Source: Paraburkholderia agricolaris
GTDB taxonomy: Bacteria > Pseudomonadota > Gammaproteobacteria > Burkholderiales > Burkholderiaceae
Assembly: GCF_009455635.1 (NCBI RefSeq)
Contig: NZ_QPER01000001.1
Location: 310,001-374,000 of the forward strand
Direction: 5' to 3'
Length of the DNA stretch: 64,000 nucleotides
Position 1 is the first letter of the stretch, and each line of letters starts with the position of its first letter. The notes beneath the pieces are model-generated. The model did no database searches, had not been told where the DNA came from, and worked only from the letters and a program-made list of their open reading frames with translations. Positions 51,704-59,827 of the stretch are shown in pieces. A program made the translations under genes and the position numbers.

Positions 51704-52333
51704 ATGCTTACACAACGCTTTGTGCGCAAGGCGCGTGCCGCCGCGCGTGTCACCCTGATCGCTTGCGCACTTGGCGGTGCGCTGCTGGTTGCGGGCTGCG
51801 GCAAGCAGCCGCCGGCTTTCCAGAATCTCGACATCACCGGCAACACGCAATTCGGTAGCGACTTTTCGCTCCCCGACACATCCGGCAAGATCCGCACAAT
51901 GGCGGATTACAAGGGCAAAGTAGTGGTGCTGTTCTTTGGCTACACGCATTGCCCGGACGTCTGCCCGACCACGATGGCCGAGCTCTCGCAAGCTCTCCAG
52001 CAACTCGGTCCGGAAGACGCGAAGCGCGTGCAGGTGCTGTTCGTCACCGTCGATCCCGATCGCGACACACCGGCCCTGCTCGCGCAATACGTGCCGGCGT
52101 TTAATCCGACGTTCGTCGGCTTGCGTCCGGCGGACCAGGCACAACTCACCAAAATCACGAAAGACTTCCGCGTCTACTACGCGAAAGTACCGGGCAAGAC
52201 ACCCGATAGCTACACGATGGACCACACGGCGGCGAGCTATGTGTTCGACACAGATGGCAAGCTACGTCTGTTCGCGCGCGATGGTCAGGGCGCCACGCCG
52301 TGGGTGCACGATATCAAGCTGCTGCTCGATTGA
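51704..52333 (+). CDS. SCO family copper chaperone lipoprotein
   Basis: A 209-residue lipoprotein (lipobox LLVAGC, C32) with a thioredoxin-like SCO1/SenC domain: copper motif HCPDVCPTT (C83, C87), the VLFVTVDPDRDTP block and the copper histidine in YTMDHTAASYVFD. It loads CuA of subunit II. Five bp after ctaB, it closes the assembly operon; a GC-rich hairpin follows. Confidence 0.95.
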   Translation: MLTQRFVRKARAAARVTLIACALGGALLVAGCGKQPPAFQNLDITGNTQFGSDFSLPDTSGKIRTMADYKGKVVVLFFGYTHCPDVCPTTMAELSQALQQLGPEDAKRVQVLFVTVDPDRDTPALLAQYVPAFNPTFVGLRPADQAQLTKITKDFRVYYAKVPGKTPDSYTMDHTAASYVFDTDGKLRLFARDGQGATPWVHDIKLLLD

Positions 52334-52346
52334 CGTATTGATGCAG

Positions 52347-52375
52347 ACGGGCGCGTGCATCTGCCGCGCGCCCGT
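52347..52375. terminator. GC-rich hairpin between convergent sco and yciI genes
   Basis: ACGGGCGCG and CGCGCCCGT form a 9-bp stem around an 11-base loop, with only a weak ATTC tail. It is a probable shared terminator. Confidence 0.55.
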
Positions 52376-52399
52376 ATTCAAATCCCTTCGCTGTAATCC

Positions 52400-52690
52400 T
52401 CAAGCCGGCATCGGCAAAGTCATTCCCGGCGCGAGGCGTGTCGCCCTGAACTCCGTCACCTCGTAACGCGCGAGCTTCTGCTGGGCAAACGGGTCGCTGG
52501 CGAGAATCTCATCCAGCTTATCGCGCTCGATGCGCACCGCCAGAATGATGCCGCCGTCGCGCGGTACTTTCGGCCCGGCAGCCACGAATACTCCCGATTC
52601 GAAGTGTCTTGTCAGAAACGTGCGGTGCGCTTCGAGCGCGTCGTCCACGCGTTCGAGCGATGCGGTGTAGATGAGATTGATGACGTACAT
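52400..52690 (-). CDS. YciI family protein
   Basis: A 96-residue dimeric alpha/beta-barrel-type protein starting MYVINLIYTASLERVDDALE, with HRTFLTRHFESGVFVAAGPK and DPFAQQKLARYEVTEF. These match the YciI/YCII family of uncertain function. The start at 52690 is the family start; a longer frame reaches 52747. It is convergent with sco and divergent from the chemoreceptor. Confidence 0.88.
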   Translation of the reverse strand: MYVINLIYTASLERVDDALEAHRTFLTRHFESGVFVAAGPKVPRDGGIILAVRIERDKLDEILASDPFAQQKLARYEVTEFRATRLAPGMTLPMPA

Positions 52691-52965
52691 GAGCGTTCTC
52701 GTAAGCGAATGGCTGGGCCGCATGGATTCGCGGGCAATGGCCTTCAATTATCTGTCACCGGACGATTCGTTGCGCACCATCAATACCTGCTCATGTTGTG
52801 CTCTCACGGTTGTCGCTTCCTTACAAGTTGCCTCAAGTTGAGCGGCTGACATGCCGATATACCTGTGGCAATCGTTTGCGCGTCAGGTCGTCAGCGCTCG
52901 CAGCGCGAGACGACGGCGACATCGGCATGCAAACAGAACACGACCACAAGAGAGAGATCACAGCA

Positions 52966-54522
52966 ATGAGCAGGATGAGTTTGAATCGCAAACTATGGTT
53001 GTCGCTCGCGCTCGTCTGGCTGGGACTGCTCGGCGTCGGGCTGTGGAGCGCGGTTGAAACGCGCAGCACGATGCTGGCCGAGCGCAAGGCGGGCATGGTG
53101 AACCTCGTCGACGCGGCGCAGGGTGTTGTGAAGGGCTACTACGCGCTTTCGCAGAGCGGCAAGATGAGCGAGGCCGACGCCCAGCGCGAAGCGCTCGCCC
53201 GTCTCGCTACCATGCGTTACGGCGAATCCGGCTATCTGTTCGTGATGGACTCGAAGCCGGTCGTGCTGATGCACCCGACGCTGCCGCAAATGACCGGCAA
53301 GGCGGTCGGCGACTTCAAGGATCCGGACGGCAAGCTGCTGTATGTGACGATCGTCGACGCGGCCAAAGCAAGCGGCCGAGGCTTCGCTGAATATCGCGGA
53401 CGCTTGCCGCACAGTGAAACCGCAGTACCGAAAATCAGCTACGTGGTGCGTTTCGCGCCATGGGACTGGAACATCACGAGCGGCGTGTTCATCAAGGACA
53501 TCGACACGGTTTACTACGAAACGCTGCTGGGCCACCTGCTCGTCGTGCTGGTGATCGGCGCGATCATTTCGCTGGCGATGGTGCTGATCATCCGCAACGT
53601 GCGCGCGAGTCTCGGCGGTGAACCGGACCACGCGGCGCGTCTTGCCGCCAGCATCGCCAAGGGCGATCTCACCCAGGTAGTCGACGTTCGCGCGCAAGAC
53701 AAGACCAGCATGATGGCGGCCATGCACGAGATGCAGAGCCGTTTGCAGCGGACCATCGGCGAGATTCGTCATTCGGCGGAATCGATTGCCTCGGCGACCC
53801 AGCAGATCGCCGCCGGCAATGGCGATCTGTCACAGCGCACCGAGCAGCAGGCGGCCTCGTTGCAGGAGACGGCGGCGAGCATGGAAGAGCTCACCGCGAC
53901 GGTCAAGCAGAACGCGGACAACGCGCGCCAGGCGAGTGGCCTGGCTCACAGTGCATCGGAAATCGCGACGCGCGGCAACGACGTGGTGAGCCGCGTGATC
54001 GGTACGATGGGCGAGATCAACGACAGCTCGCGGCAGATTGCCGACATCATCGGTGTGATCGAAGGCATTGCGTTCCAGACCAATATTCTGGCGCTGAACG
54101 CGGCGGTCGAAGCCGCCCGCGCCGGCGAGCAAGGTCGCGGCTTTGCGGTGGTCGCAGGAGAAGTGCGCAGCCTCGCGCAACGCTCGGGAACGGCAGCCAA
54201 GGAGATCAAGCAGTTGATCGGCGCTTCGGTGGAGCGCGTGCACAACGGTTCGACGCTGGTCCAGCAGGCCGGCACGACGATGGGCGAGATTCTGCAAGCG
54301 GTGCAGCGTGTCACGGACATCATGGGCGAGATCGCGGCGGCCTCCGAAGAGCAGAGCAGCGGGATTTCGCAAGTGGGCCGCGCAGTCACGCAGATGGACG
54401 AAGTGACGCAGCAGAACGCCGCGCTGGTCGAACAGGCCGCGGCTGCGGCGGCATCATTGCAGGATCAGGCTGGGCGTCTGCGTGACACAGTGAGCGCATT
54501 TCGCGTAAACGCCGCCGCATAA
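52966..54522 (+). CDS. Methyl-accepting chemotaxis protein with single Cache domain
   Basis: A 518-residue chemoreceptor. Helix 1 (about 9-28) and helix 2 (about 188-208) flank a periplasmic sCache_2 domain ([38 protein letters not shown]). The cytoplasmic signalling hairpin tip reads [20 protein letters not shown] and [17 protein letters not shown]. No C-terminal NWETF-type pentapeptide is present. ATG 52966 or 52975 are both possible; the frame is open to 52798. The ligand is unknown, but small carboxylates are typical for this domain. Confidence 0.92.
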   Translation: MSRMSLNRKLWLSLALVWLGLLGVGLWSAVETRSTMLAERKAGMVNLVDAAQGVVKGYYALSQSGKMSEADAQREALARLATMRYGESGYLFVMDSKPVVLMHPTLPQMTGKAVGDFKDPDGKLLYVTIVDAAKASGRGFAEYRGRLPHSETAVPKISYVVRFAPWDWNITSGVFIKDIDTVYYETLLGHLLVVLVIGAIISLAMVLIIRNVRASLGGEPDHAARLAASIAKGDLTQVVDVRAQDKTSMMAAMHEMQSRLQRTIGEIRHSAESIASATQQIAAGNGDLSQRTEQQAASLQETAASMEELTATVKQNADNARQASGLAHSASEIATRGNDVVSRVIGTMGEINDSSRQIADIIGVIEGIAFQTNILALNAAVEAARAGEQGRGFAVVAGEVRSLAQRSGTAAKEIKQLIGASVERVHNGSTLVQQAGTTMGEILQAVQRVTDIMGEIAAASEEQSSGISQVGRAVTQMDEVTQQNAALVEQAAAAAASLQDQAGRLRDTVSAFRVNAAA

Positions 54523-54666
54523 GACGCATAAGGATATGCGATCGTGATATTTCCCATCTCGCTGGGCATATGAGACCATTTGCGGTCCAGTTGGCGGCGC
54601 GAGCGTAGCAGCGCTGCCGCCGGCTTCCACCCGAATCTGACATCGATCAGAAAAAGCGAGATTTAC

Positions 54667-55479
54667 ATGCAGCGCAGAAATATCCTCAAAGCCCTCTCGG
54701 CTGTGGTCGCCGGTGCGGCGATCTTCACCAGCCTCGGCGCACATGCCGACGACAAGGTCATCAAGGTCGGCACGATTGGCGGCCCGGATGCGCAAATCTG
54801 GGAAGTCGTCACGAAAGTAGCGAAGCGCGAAGGCCTGAACGTAAAGGTCGTCGAATTCAACGATTACGTGCAGCCGAACGCCGCGCTCGACGCAGGCGAT
54901 CTGGACGCCAACAGCTTCCAGCACCAGCCGTACCTCGACAGCCAGGTCAAGCAGCGCGGCTACAAGATCGTCAACGCCGGTCTGACCTACATTTCGCCGC
55001 TCGGCATCTATTCGAAGAAGCTGAAGTCGCTGAAAGATCTGGCGCAAGGCGCGAAGATCGCGGTGCCGAACGATCCGTCGAACGAGAACCGCGCGCTGCT
55101 GCTGTTGCAGGCGCAAGGCGTGATCAAGCTGAAGGCGGGCGCGGGTACGGACGGCAATAACGCCACGCCGCTCGACGTCGCCGAGAACCCGAAGAAGATC
55201 AAGCTGGTCGAGCTCGACGCAGCCCAACTGCCGCGTTCGCTGTCGGACGTCGACGCCGCCGCGATCAACACGAACTTCGCGTTGGCAGCCGGTCTGCAGC
55301 CGACCAAAGACGCGATCGCGCTCGAAGACATCCACAGCCCGTACGCGAACCTGATCGCCGTGCGTGCGCAGGACAAGGACAAGCCGTGGGTCAAGAAGCT
55401 GGTCGCGGCTTACCAGTCGGAAGACGTGCGCCAGTTCATCAAGACGCAGTTCAAGGGTTCGGTGGTGCCGTCGTTCTAA
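54667..55479 (+). CDS. MetQ/NlpA-family substrate-binding protein (orphan)
   Basis: A 270-residue periplasmic protein with a signal peptide (cleaved after GAHA, about residue 25) and NlpA/MetQ motifs: GTIGGPDAQIWEVV, VEFNDYVQPNAALDAGDLDA, NSFQHQPYLD and VPNDPSNENRALLLLQ. Such proteins bind methionine or related amino acids. Unlike MetQ of E. coli there is no lipobox cysteine. No ATPase or permease lies beside it. It is bounded by the chemoreceptor upstream and a strong terminator downstream, so it is likely monocistronic. Confidence 0.92.
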   Translation: MQRRNILKALSAVVAGAAIFTSLGAHADDKVIKVGTIGGPDAQIWEVVTKVAKREGLNVKVVEFNDYVQPNAALDAGDLDANSFQHQPYLDSQVKQRGYKIVNAGLTYISPLGIYSKKLKSLKDLAQGAKIAVPNDPSNENRALLLLQAQGVIKLKAGAGTDGNNATPLDVAENPKKIKLVELDAAQLPRSLSDVDAAAINTNFALAAGLQPTKDAIALEDIHSPYANLIAVRAQDKDKPWVKKLVAAYQSEDVRQFIKTQFKGSVVPSF

Positions 55480-55508
55480 GCGGCATCCTTACCTAAGTCG
55501 TAAAACGA

Positions 55509-55541
55509 AAACGCCACGGTCGCAAGCCGTGGCGTTTTTTT
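55509..55541. terminator. Terminator after the MetQ-like gene
   Basis: AACGCCACGG and CCGTGGCGTT pair around TCGCAAG and are followed by seven T residues; an A-run on the left makes it usable by the convergent gene as well. Confidence 0.92.
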
Positions 55542-55570
55542 GTTCCCGCGTCGCGCATGGTTTGGCGAAG

Positions 55571-56554
55571 CTACAGATCCAACTCCCACCGCTCGATCAT
55601 CAGATCCTTGCCGAAGCGCCGCTCCGCAGTCGTGCAGGCGAGCTGGAAGCCGGCGCGCTCGCATAGCCGCCTTGGCTCCTCGAGCGCGCTGGCCGTGGTC
55701 AGTGTGAGTTTGGTGTAACCCGCGCGTCGCGCGAACCGCACGCATTCGTTCATCAACTGCGAGCCGATGCCAAGACGCTGCACGTCCGGTTCGACCCACA
55801 AGAGCCGCACGCCCGCCACCGTCGTCGAGACCCCGACGATGCACACCGAGCCGACCACCATGCCGTCCTGATCGGCGACCCAGCACATTTCGCGCACTGG
55901 ATCATGGCGTTGCGTGTAATCGGCGACGATGCGCGAAAGCAGGCCTTCGAACGATTGATCCCAGCCGTATTGCGTGGAGAACCACTGCGCCTGCCGATGC
56001 ACGAGCCAACCGCAGTCGCCGGCACGGGGTTGTCGAAGGATCACGAGATCGTGTTTCGGCTTGCTGTCGAGCATCCGCTCGATCACCTTCATCGAGGTGA
56101 TCAACTGTTCCTGCGAGAGCACGGTGAGGCCGTTCAGCAGCGTCGATACCTCTTCGATGGCTGCGGTATCGAGCGGCGCGTAGGCCGCGTGACCGTTGTC
56201 GGTGAGCGCAATGAGCGACTGACGCGCGTCCGAGTCGGACGGGCGCCGCGTAATCAGGTCGCGTCGTTCGAAGCTGGTCAGAAGGCGGCTGAGGTAACCG
56301 CTGTCGAGGCCGAGATTGCGCCCGAGCACCGACGCCGTCTGCGCGCGTCCGCGGGACAGTTCGTGCAGAACGCGTACTTCTGTCAGCGAGAAGGCGCTTT
56401 TAGCCAGATGCTCGTGCAGGGCACCGATGTGCTGGGTATAGAAGCGGTTGAAATGGCGGACGGCCTGAGCACGCCGCAGCGCCTCGGAATCTGTCAAATG
56501 CTGCTCCCCGGGGAGTTTTTGTGGCTTGCTACCCAGCACTATATTGGAAGGCAT
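55571..56554 (-). CDS. MarR-type regulator fused to GNAT acetyltransferase
   Basis: A 327-residue fusion. Residues about 25-160 form a MarR winged HTH (FSLTEVRVLHELSRG, LGLDSGYLSRLLTSFERRDL), and residues about 170-327 a GNAT domain with the acetyl-CoA loop VQRLGIGSQLMNECVRFARR. Such fusions are known in bacteria, but the acetylated substrate is generally unknown. It is divergent from nagR with a 313-bp gap, so either gene might influence the other. Confidence 0.9.
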   Translation of the reverse strand: MPSNIVLGSKPQKLPGEQHLTDSEALRRAQAVRHFNRFYTQHIGALHEHLAKSAFSLTEVRVLHELSRGRAQTASVLGRNLGLDSGYLSRLLTSFERRDLITRRPSDSDARQSLIALTDNGHAAYAPLDTAAIEEVSTLLNGLTVLSQEQLITSMKVIERMLDSKPKHDLVILRQPRAGDCGWLVHRQAQWFSTQYGWDQSFEGLLSRIVADYTQRHDPVREMCWVADQDGMVVGSVCIVGVSTTVAGVRLLWVEPDVQRLGIGSQLMNECVRFARRAGYTKLTLTTASALEEPRRLCERAGFQLACTTAERRFGKDLMIERWELDL

Positions 56555-56780
56555 CTCATTAAAAAAGCCGCACGGCTTAAGGTCACATCAAAGTGGTATC
56601 AGACAGGTATCGCTCTCTTGGTATGCCGATGACCCGATAGAGGACCAGTGGGCCTGCCGGATACTCCGCACATCTCGAATACGGGTAAATCCCGATCCCT
56701 GTAAACCACCCTCCAGAGCCCGAAAATCGCCTTATAACGCCGATGCAGCAAGGCTTTCCGCCAATCCGCAGAAGCATGGG

Positions 56781-56817
56781 ACCAGTTGATTGACTGGTAT
56801 TATGTTGGTTATATAAT
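56781..56817 (+). promoter_or_regulatory. nag operon promoter with overlapping operator palindrome
   Basis: TTGACT (56790-56795), 16-bp spacer, TATAAT (56812-56817) is a strong sigma-70 promoter. ACCAGT-TGATTG-ACTGGT (56781-56798) is a perfect inverted repeat covering the -35. ACTGGT is the half-site of DasR/NagR-type GntR regulators. Another AGTGGT lies at 56592-56597. The gap 56555-56867 contains no gene. Confidence 0.7.
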
Positions 56818-56867
56818 GGGCTCTCATTTTCGTAGGCTGCATTCTTCGAGACGACCGCCGGAGCCCC

Positions 56868-57602
56868 ATGGAAACTCGCTGGTCCGCACTGATGCCTGAC
56901 GCTCGCAACGTCACGCCACTCTATCTGCAGCTCGCGCGCAATCTGGCGACGGCGATCCACTGCGGCGTGTGGTCGGCGGGGGAGGCGCTGCCGTCGGAGC
57001 GCACGCTCTCGGACGCGATCGGCGTGTCGCGCATCACCGCACGCAAGGCAATCGAGCTGCTGGTCGAGCAGGGTCTGATCCGGCGGGCGCGAGGCGCGGG
57101 CAGCTTCATTACGCCGCGTGTCGAAGACCCGCTGTCGCGGCTCACCGGTTTCACGAAGAAGATGCAGCAACGCGGCTTCCGGCCTGACTCGGTGTGGCTC
57201 GAGCGCGATATCCGCGCCGCCAACCGTGATGAGCTGGTGCACCTCGGCCTGTCGCCCGGCGCGGCGGTGACGAGCTTGCGGCGCCTACGGCGCGCGGACG
57301 GCATCGTCATGGCGGTCGAGCATTCGGCGCTGCCCGCCGCGATCGTGCCCGATCCGCAGGCGATCGGCGTGTCGCTTTACAGCTATCTCGAACAACGCGG
57401 CGCCGCCATCGTGCGCGCCTTGCAGCACTTTCGCGCGGTCAACGCCTCGAGCGAGATCGCCGCGTTGATGGATATTGAACCGCGCTCGGCGCTGCTGGTC
57501 ATCACCCGTATCGGGTATAGCGCGGACCAGCGTGCGATCGAATTGACCGACACCTATTGCCGCGACGATTACTACGATTTTGTCGCTGAATTGCGCACCT
57601 GA
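56868..57602 (+). CDS. nagR: GntR/HutC-family regulator of amino-sugar use (NagR)
   Basis: A 244-residue repressor with an N-terminal GntR HTH (about 15-80, LPSERTLSDAIGVSRITARK) and a UTRA effector domain (about 95-240, LTGFTKKMQQRGFRPDS, VMAVEHSALPAAIVPDP). It heads the GlcNAc genes. Relatives sense GlcNAc-6-phosphate or GlcN-6-phosphate. The palindrome in its own promoter suggests autoregulation of the whole operon. Confidence 0.9.
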   Translation: METRWSALMPDARNVTPLYLQLARNLATAIHCGVWSAGEALPSERTLSDAIGVSRITARKAIELLVEQGLIRRARGAGSFITPRVEDPLSRLTGFTKKMQQRGFRPDSVWLERDIRAANRDELVHLGLSPGAAVTSLRRLRRADGIVMAVEHSALPAAIVPDPQAIGVSLYSYLEQRGAAIVRALQHFRAVNASSEIAALMDIEPRSALLVITRIGYSADQRAIELTDTYCRDDYYDFVAELRT

Positions 57603-57712
57603 TCGATGTGCCTGACAGGCGCATGCGAGCAGGCCGCGCGGCTCGCTGTCATGTGCGGCGCCATCGAGCGCATTTCAGTCGCACCCCGCATTACGCCTCA
57701 CCAGAGAGACTC

Positions 57713-58816
57713 ATGCTGACCGGAAACATACTCACCACCGATGGGTGGATTCACGGCACGCTCGAATACGAAAACGGCCGCATCACGGCACTGACCGGCG
57801 AACGCGCCGATCCGGCGAAGAACGACGCGCCCTACATCCTGCCTGGCTTCATCGATCTGCACGTGCATGGCGGCGGCGGTTCCGACGTGATGGAAGGCGG
57901 CGACGCGATCGAAACCATCACCCGCACGCATGCGCGTTACGGTACGACCAGCCTGCTCGCTACCACGATGACCGCGCCGCGCGCCGAGCTGATGAATGTC
58001 GTCGCGGGGTTGGGCAACAACGCGCGGATTCGCACACCAGGCGGCGCGCGCGTGCTCGGCGTTCATCTTGAAGGTCCGTATATCAATCCCGGCAAACTCG
58101 GCGCGCAGCCGGACGCCGCCGTGTCCGCGGTGATGGACGAAGTGCTGAAGTATCTGTCGATCGCGCCGATTCGCGTGGTCACGCTGGCGCCGGAAATCGC
58201 CGGCCATATGGAGATCATTTCCGAGATGGCGGCGCGTGGTGTGCGCGTGCAGCTTGGCCATTCACTCGGCACTTACGACGACGCCGTCGCCGCGCTCAAG
58301 CACGGTGCATGCGGTTTCACACACCTGTTCAACGCGATGTCGCCGCTGCATCACCGTAACCCAGGCCTCGTCGGCGCCGCGCTCGCGCACGCCGAATTCG
58401 CCGAAATCATTCCCGACTTGCTGCACGTTCATCCGGGCGCGATCCGTGCCGCGTTGCGCGCGATTCCGCGCCTCTACGTGGTGACGGACAGCACTTCGGC
58501 CACCGGCATGCCCGACGGCGAATACCGCCTCGGCAGCCAGCATGTGACGAAGTGCCTCGGCGGTGTGCGTCTTGCCGACGGCACACTCGCCGGCAGCACC
58601 CTGACGATGGATCAGGCGCTGCGCAATCTTGTATCGATCGGCTTGCCGATCGCCGATGTTTCAAACCGTTTGTCGCGCTACGCCGCCGACTACCTCGGCA
58701 TCGAAGACCGCGGCCGCATTGCACGCGGCGCGTGGGCCGATGTGGTCGTGTTCGATCGTGAACTGGCGTTGACCGCGACATACGTCGAAGGAGAATCAAT
58801 TGTCGAATATGCTTAA
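57713..58816 (+). CDS. nagA: N-acetylglucosamine-6-phosphate deacetylase
   Basis: A 367-residue amidohydrolase converting GlcNAc-6-P to GlcN-6-P and acetate. The metal site begins GFIDLHVHGGGG (H50, H52), then GVHLEGPYINPGKLGAQ with the ligand glutamate, LGHSLGTYDDA, and FTHLFNAMSPLHHRNPG; the catalytic acid is in VVTDSTSATG. ATG 57713 is the family start. Its end overlaps the SIS gene by 17 bp. Confidence 0.95.
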   Translation: MLTGNILTTDGWIHGTLEYENGRITALTGERADPAKNDAPYILPGFIDLHVHGGGGSDVMEGGDAIETITRTHARYGTTSLLATTMTAPRAELMNVVAGLGNNARIRTPGGARVLGVHLEGPYINPGKLGAQPDAAVSAVMDEVLKYLSIAPIRVVTLAPEIAGHMEIISEMAARGVRVQLGHSLGTYDDAVAALKHGACGFTHLFNAMSPLHHRNPGLVGAALAHAEFAEIIPDLLHVHPGAIRAALRAIPRLYVVTDSTSATGMPDGEYRLGSQHVTKCLGGVRLADGTLAGSTLTMDQALRNLVSIGLPIADVSNRLSRYAADYLGIEDRGRIARGAWADVVVFDRELALTATYVEGESIVEYA

Positions 58817-59816
58817 AGAGGCGCTGGCGTCCGCTGAAACGGTCGCCGCGCAACTCGCGGACACCTCGCGCGTCGAGGCGCTGGCAGCGAAGCTCGCCCA
58901 GCAACCGCGCCATGTCGCACTGACAGTCGCGCGCGGCAGCTCGGATCATGCGGCGAGTTACTTCGCAAGCCTGACGATGAGCCGTCTCGGCGTGCCGGTC
59001 GCCTCGCTGCCGATGTCGGTTGCGACGCTTCAGCAAGCGCCGCTGCAGGTACGCGATCAGCTCGCGCTGGCGTTCTCGCAGTCGGGCAAGAGCCCGGATC
59101 TGGTCGGCACGATGGAAGCGCTGCGCAAGGCCGGTGCGTTGACGGTGGCTGCGGTGAACGCGCCGAACTCGCCGTTGGCGGACGCGTGCGAATTCCACTT
59201 GCCGCTCATGGCCGGCCCGGAACTGAGCGTTGCGGCAACCAAGAGCTATATCGCCATGCTGTCGATCTCCGCGCAACTGGTCGCTCACTGGCAGAAGGAC
59301 GACGCGTTGCTTGGCGCGTTGAACACGTTGCCGGACGCGCTTCAGAGCGCCGGCAAGCTCGACTGGTCGAAAGCCGTGGACGAACTACGCGGCATCGAAC
59401 GCATGATCGTGATCGGCCGTGGTCTGGGTCTCGCGATTGCGCAGGAAGCCGCGCTGAAATTGAAAGAGACGTCCGGCATTCAGGCTGAAGCGTTTTCGAG
59501 CGCCGAAGTGCGCCACGGTCCGATGGAACTGATCGACCGCGACTATCCGCTGCTGGTGTTCGCACCGCGCGGCCCCGAACAGGCCGGCCTGCTGCAACTC
59601 GCGCGCGACATGCAGGCGCGCGGCGCGCGCGTGCTGCTCGCAGCGCCGGGCGATGTGCCCGAAGCAACGCTGCCGCTTGCCACTACCGCTCATGCGGCGC
59701 TCGATCCGATCGCCGCGATCCTGTCCTTTTATGTGATGGCTGCCGGCCTTGCCGCCGCACGCGGGCGCAATCCTGACGCGCCACGCCATCTCAACAAAGT
59801 CACCGAAACTCACTGA
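58800..59816 (+). CDS. SIS-domain glucosamine-6-phosphate deaminase (NagB-II/AgaS type)
   Basis: A 338-residue protein with two SIS domains (TVARGSSDHAASYFASL, AFSQSGKSPDLVGTMEAL; VIGRGLGLAIAQEAALKLKE, SAEVRHGPMELI). It matches the isomerase half of GlmS without the glutaminase domain, as in NagB-II deaminases that turn GlcN-6-P into fructose-6-P and ammonia. TTG 58800 has AAGGAG at proper spacing; ATG 58809 is too far from it. It acts directly after NagA. Confidence 0.9.
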   Translation: MSNMLKEALASAETVAAQLADTSRVEALAAKLAQQPRHVALTVARGSSDHAASYFASLTMSRLGVPVASLPMSVATLQQAPLQVRDQLALAFSQSGKSPDLVGTMEALRKAGALTVAAVNAPNSPLADACEFHLPLMAGPELSVAATKSYIAMLSISAQLVAHWQKDDALLGALNTLPDALQSAGKLDWSKAVDELRGIERMIVIGRGLGLAIAQEAALKLKETSGIQAEAFSSAEVRHGPMELIDRDYPLLVFAPRGPEQAGLLQLARDMQARGARVLLAAPGDVPEATLPLATTAHAALDPIAAILSFYVMAAGLAAARGRNPDAPRHLNKVTETH

Positions 59817-59827
59817 CGAGAAATCAG

